Assembly: GCA_965603015.1 (NCBI GenBank)
Contig: CBFDBJ010000005.1
Coordinates: forward strand, 1 to 64,000
From: JAUWTJ01 sp965603015
GTDB taxonomy: Bacteria > Pseudomonadota > Alphaproteobacteria > M2410
Reading direction: 5' to 3'
DNA length: 64,000 bases
Part shown: in pieces, positions 61,610 to 64,000 of the stretch
How positions within the stretch are numbered: position 1 is the stretch's first letter
Layout of the letters: each line of letters begins with the position of its first letter
Made by a program: the position numbers and the translations under genes
The notes under the pieces: model-generated
What the model saw: only the letters and a program-made list of their open reading frames with translations
What the model was told of the DNA's origin: nothing
Databases searched by the model: none

Positions 61610-62038
61610 TCACCCGCTCTTTGATGGCACCATGACAAGCGCCTCACCCTCGATAACCGCCTTGCCATCAACCAGGCACACCGTTTCCAGCGTGACGCGG
61701 CGACGGGCAGCATTGATGTCGGTGATCGTGCACTTCGCGGTCACCACATCGCCAATTTTCACCGGTGCCTTGAAACGCATCTGCTGAGACATATAAATGG
61801 CGCCAGGCCCGGGAAGCCTTGTCCCGATGACAGCGGAGATAAACCCGGCTGACAGCATGCCGTGGGCGATACGCTCCTTGAACATTGTACCAGCGGCATA
61901 TTCAGCATCAAGGTGTACCGGGTTATCATCTCCACTCACCTCGGCAAAGAGCTCGATCTCCTTTTCCGTCACGGTTTTGGTGAATTCATCACTTTGGCCA
62001 ATGGACAAATCCTCGATAAAGTAGCCTTCAGCGCTCAT
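61610..62038 (-). CDS. MaoC-family (R)-specific enoyl-CoA hydratase-like protein
   Basis: A 142-residue single hot-dog domain protein. The hydratase 2 motif is present as FAEVSGDDNPVHLDAEYA (Asp and His catalytic pair), with ERIAHGMLSAGFIS next to it. Such PhaJ-like enzymes hydrate enoyl-CoA for fatty acid or polyhydroxyalkanoate metabolism. I chose the ATG at 62038 because of the AAGGAGA Shine-Dalgarno sequence; the longer open frame to 62257 has no family sequence. It is divergent from cheY with a 267-base gap. Confidence 0.92.
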   Translation of the reverse strand: MSAEGYFIEDLSIGQSDEFTKTVTEKEIELFAEVSGDDNPVHLDAEYAAGTMFKERIAHGMLSAGFISAVIGTRLPGPGAIYMSQQMRFKAPVKIGDVVTAKCTITDINAARRRVTLETVCLVDGKAVIEGEALVMVPSKSG

Positions 62039-62305
62039 GACATGTCTCCTTAATTTTTTGTTATTGTGTTCCCACGCTAACACTTGAGGTGCGGGACTTA
62101 ATACCTGTGTCTTTGCACAAAGCCGCTGTCGCCGCAATCCCCGCGATGCGTGTGCAGGACATTCCGCCTGTCTGTTAACCGAATTTAAAATGATCCGAGG
62201 ATAATCTGTCTGGATTGAGTGTGGGGTTAGCGAACATTTTCCGACAAAGTGCGCCAAAGCCTTGCCTCCTTGAATTGTGTAACAAACAGTCAGAGAGTGA
62301 TTGAA

Positions 62306-62692
62306 ATGTCCGTTGATACATCAATGCAAGTCCTCGTAGTCGATGACTATAAGACCATGATCCGCATTATTCGCAACCTTCTGAAACAACTCGGTTTCAA
62401 CAATGTTGACGACGCCGCAGATGGCTCCGCCGCATTGGAAATGATGCGCGCCAGAAAATACGGCCTTGTCATCTCCGACTGGAACATGGAGCCCATGACC
62501 GGTTTCGAGTTGCTCAAGGAAGTGCGGTCTGACGAAAAGCTGAAGGCAACGCCATTCATTATGGTCACAGCTGAGTCCAAAACAGAAAATGTGATTGCCG
62601 CCAAAAAGGCCGGTGTGAACAACTACATCGTCAAACCTTTCAATGCAGCGACATTGAAGGGCAAACTGGTTACTGTCCTCGGCGACTTCTAG
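62306..62692 (+). CDS. cheY: Chemotaxis response regulator CheY
   Basis: A 128-residue single receiver domain. The acidic pocket is VVDDY (Asp 13-14), the phosphorylation site Asp 58 is in ISDWNMEPMTG, and the Thr and Lys switch residues are in VTAESK and VKPFNA. The SDWNMP-type motif is that of CheY that binds the flagellar motor. I chose the ATG at 62306; upstream extension to 62249 is not family sequence. cheZ follows after 10 bases. Confidence 0.95.
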   Translation: MSVDTSMQVLVVDDYKTMIRIIRNLLKQLGFNNVDDAADGSAALEMMRARKYGLVISDWNMEPMTGFELLKEVRSDEKLKATPFIMVTAESKTENVIAAKKAGVNNYIVKPFNAATLKGKLVTVLGDF

Positions 62693-62702
62693 GAACCTGA
62701 CT

Positions 62703-63371
62703 ATGGCACTTCCTGCGGAAATGCCTGCGGATCTCCACAAGGCCATCACATTCTTTTGTGAAAAGGACCCGGAGGACTTGCAGCTCAATGATGTCTTGGG
62801 TGTGACCGAGATCATGGCGCTGTGCCTCAGGGACCTGTTCGCAACCGAAGATACTCCGATCTTTTCGAGTGCCGTTATGATGGCGGCCTATGTTCGCGGC
62901 GCGCGTGAGCGTTTGAAAAACATTCGCCCGGCAAGTCTGCGGGACGAAGACCTGCCACTTGCAAGAGAAGAGCTGGAAGCCATCGTTGCTCACACCGAAG
63001 AGGCGACCAACACTATTATGGAACTCGCCGAGACCATGATGGGACTTGACCCGGAAGACAGCAACTACCCCGAAACAATCAATGACAGTCTGATGCAAAT
63101 CTTTGAGGCCTGTGCGTTCCAGGATATTACCGGGCAAAGGGCGGGCAAGGTCGCTGACACAATCGCAACCACATCAGATCAAATTTCTGTAGTTGCCTCA
63201 GTCCTGGGAAGTACACATGATAAAACCGTTGGTCCTGCTGAAGAAACCGAAGAGGAAGCGCGTCGCCGCGAGAACCTGCTTCACGGACCCCAGAGCGGCG
63301 ACGTGGCTGTCACGCAGGATGAGGTTGATGAAATGATCAATCAGGATGATATTGATTCTCTTTTCGATTGA
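62703..63371 (+). CDS. cheZ: Chemotaxis protein phosphatase CheZ
   Basis: A 222-residue helical protein. The CheZ catalytic motif is seen as EACAFQDITGQRAGKV (Asp and Gln of the QDxTGQ motif). The C-terminal end, DEVDEMINQDDIDSLF, is the acidic CheY-binding type helix. It would dephosphorylate CheY-P. The tight cheY-cheZ pair supports the call. No other flagellar or chemotaxis genes are in the window. Confidence 0.92.
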   Translation: MALPAEMPADLHKAITFFCEKDPEDLQLNDVLGVTEIMALCLRDLFATEDTPIFSSAVMMAAYVRGARERLKNIRPASLRDEDLPLAREELEAIVAHTEEATNTIMELAETMMGLDPEDSNYPETINDSLMQIFEACAFQDITGQRAGKVADTIATTSDQISVVASVLGSTHDKTVGPAEETEEEARRRENLLHGPQSGDVAVTQDEVDEMINQDDIDSLFD

Positions 63372-63391
63372 CCCTTCAGCCAACCCAATGA

Positions 63392-64000
63392 TCAACCCAC
63401 CAGCCAGGGCATTGCATAAGTTGGCCAATTTCCTTCAGAGCCAAATACCTCACCCATTCCGGATTGATCCAGCCCACCATCGGAGTTGAAACAATCTTCC
63501 GAATGAATGCCGCCGCCGATAAAAAGGCTGTCGAAACGCTGATCCAGCGCTCCTCTGATATCCGTCTTCGGACCGTCCCCGACAACAAGGATCCGCTCCC
63601 GGTTCACTTGCCCTGATACAGCACCGCTGGAATCCGCGATGAGATCAAGGCAGTGATTATAGATGGGGGCATGGGGTTTGCCGGCATAGGTCGCCTGACC
63701 GCCTTTCTTCTCGTAGGCTTCAGCAAGAGCCCCGCCGCAGTAAATCAACCTGTCGCCACGCTGGACAACAATGTCAGGGTTGGCGCAAATCATTTCCAGT
63801 TGACGCTCAAGGGCCTGCGCCAAAAGGTTTTGGTAATCATCCGGAGTTTCGGTCTCATCATCAAACAGTCCACTGCACAATATGAAGTCGGCATCCTCCA
63901 GGGATGTCTTTTTCAACCCCATACCATCGAGCAGCGACTGATCACGCTCCGGGCCCAGGTGGAAGACCGAACGACCGCGGAAGCGTTCAAGCTCAACCCG
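63392..64000 (-). CDS. HAD-superfamily class IIA hydrolase, C-terminal part
   Basis: The frame is open to the window edge, so the N-terminus is missing (203 codons visible). An internal ATG at 63922 is not the start: the sequence upstream of it, RFRGRSVFHLGPERDQSLLDG, continues family sequence. Visible are GKPHAPIYNHCLDLI and the HAD motif VVGDGPKTDIRGALDQRFDSLFI. This is the NagD-like class IIA phosphatase group found in alphaproteobacteria (TIGR01459 type). It often lies beside ribF or ileS in that class. Substrate unknown. Confidence 0.88.
   Translation of the reverse strand, partial: RVELERFRGRSVFHLGPERDQSLLDGMGLKKTSLEDADFILCSGLFDDETETPDDYQNLLAQALERQLEMICANPDIVVQRGDRLIYCGGALAEAYEKKGGQATYAGKPHAPIYNHCLDLIADSSGAVSGQVNRERILVVGDGPKTDIRGALDQRFDSLFIGGGIHSEDCFNSDGGLDQSGMGEVFGSEGNWPTYAMPWLVG

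Noticed and set aside
1..64000. CRISPR array, prophage, integrase or rRNA/tRNA genes
   Set aside because: No regularly spaced repeats, phage gene runs, integrase or stable RNA sequences were seen in any gap.

Overview
The window is chromosomal DNA from an alphaproteobacterium. This rests on gene order that I recognise from that class: the ctaC-ctaD-ctaB-ctaG-ctaE-DUF983-surf1-thrC-M16-rimJ block, the DUF2093-xseA-purD block, the ileS-lspA-DUF3035-M16-M16 block, and the pmbA-DUF4170-msbA-DUF374-waaA-lpxK block. The alphaproteobacterial CheY/CheZ pair and a MutL carrying its own endonuclease motif agree. I cannot place the organism to order or genus from the sequence alone. It is a respiring Gram-negative with an aa3-type oxidase, periplasmic nitrate reductase, ubiquinone synthesis, c-di-GMP turnover and a chemotaxis response regulator.

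Layout. 1-9.5 kb (minus strand): a truncated beta-CASP metallo-hydrolase, a diheme cytochrome c, a large PAS-GGDEF-EAL membrane protein, an acetyltransferase, an MPP-like M16 protease, threonine synthase, an M32 carboxypeptidase, SURF1 and DUF983. 9.9-15.2 kb (minus): the cytochrome c oxidase operon ctaC-D-B-coxF-G-E, closed by a strong hairpin terminator. 15.2-15.7 kb: a gene-free divergent region. 15.7-19.8 kb (plus): tldD, a YtcJ-type amidohydrolase and an overlapping CobW-type GTPase. 19.8-25.9 kb (minus): a compact nap operon, napF-D-A-G-H-B-C. 26.1-28.5 kb (minus): gshA and rsmE, separated by a long inverted-repeat element. 28.5-32.8 kb (plus): ubiA, a fatty acid desaturase, a protein methyltransferase and ubiD.

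32.85-34.8 kb (plus) is the most unusual stretch. It holds two tandem paralogous PEP-CTERM secreted proteins. Each has its own sigma-54 type promoter, an identical-spacing upstream element and its own terminator, so the whole transcription unit was duplicated. No exosortase is in the window.

34.9-42.6 kb (plus): pmbA (tldE), DUF4170, then lipid A/LPS genes msbA, DUF374 acyltransferase, waaA, lpxK and an LpxL-like acyltransferase. 42.6-45.2 kb (minus): M23 peptidase, DUF2093, xseA. 45.3-49.9 kb: purD and an aminoglycoside-phosphotransferase-like gene (plus), tadA (minus), an rluB-type pseudouridine synthase and rsmD (plus). Two palindromic repeat elements fill the convergent gaps near 47.8 and 50.0 kb. 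50.1-61.4 kb (minus): mutL, pgi, a catalytic/non-catalytic M16 pair, DUF3035 lipoprotein, lspA, ileS, ribF. 61.6-64 kb: a MaoC-type hydratase (minus), cheY and cheZ (plus), and a truncated HAD-IIA hydrolase (minus).

No rRNA, tRNA, CRISPR array, integrase, prophage or transposase gene was seen. Most of the window is ordinary core genome. The accessory-looking parts are the PEP-CTERM pair, the nap operon and the short repeat elements.
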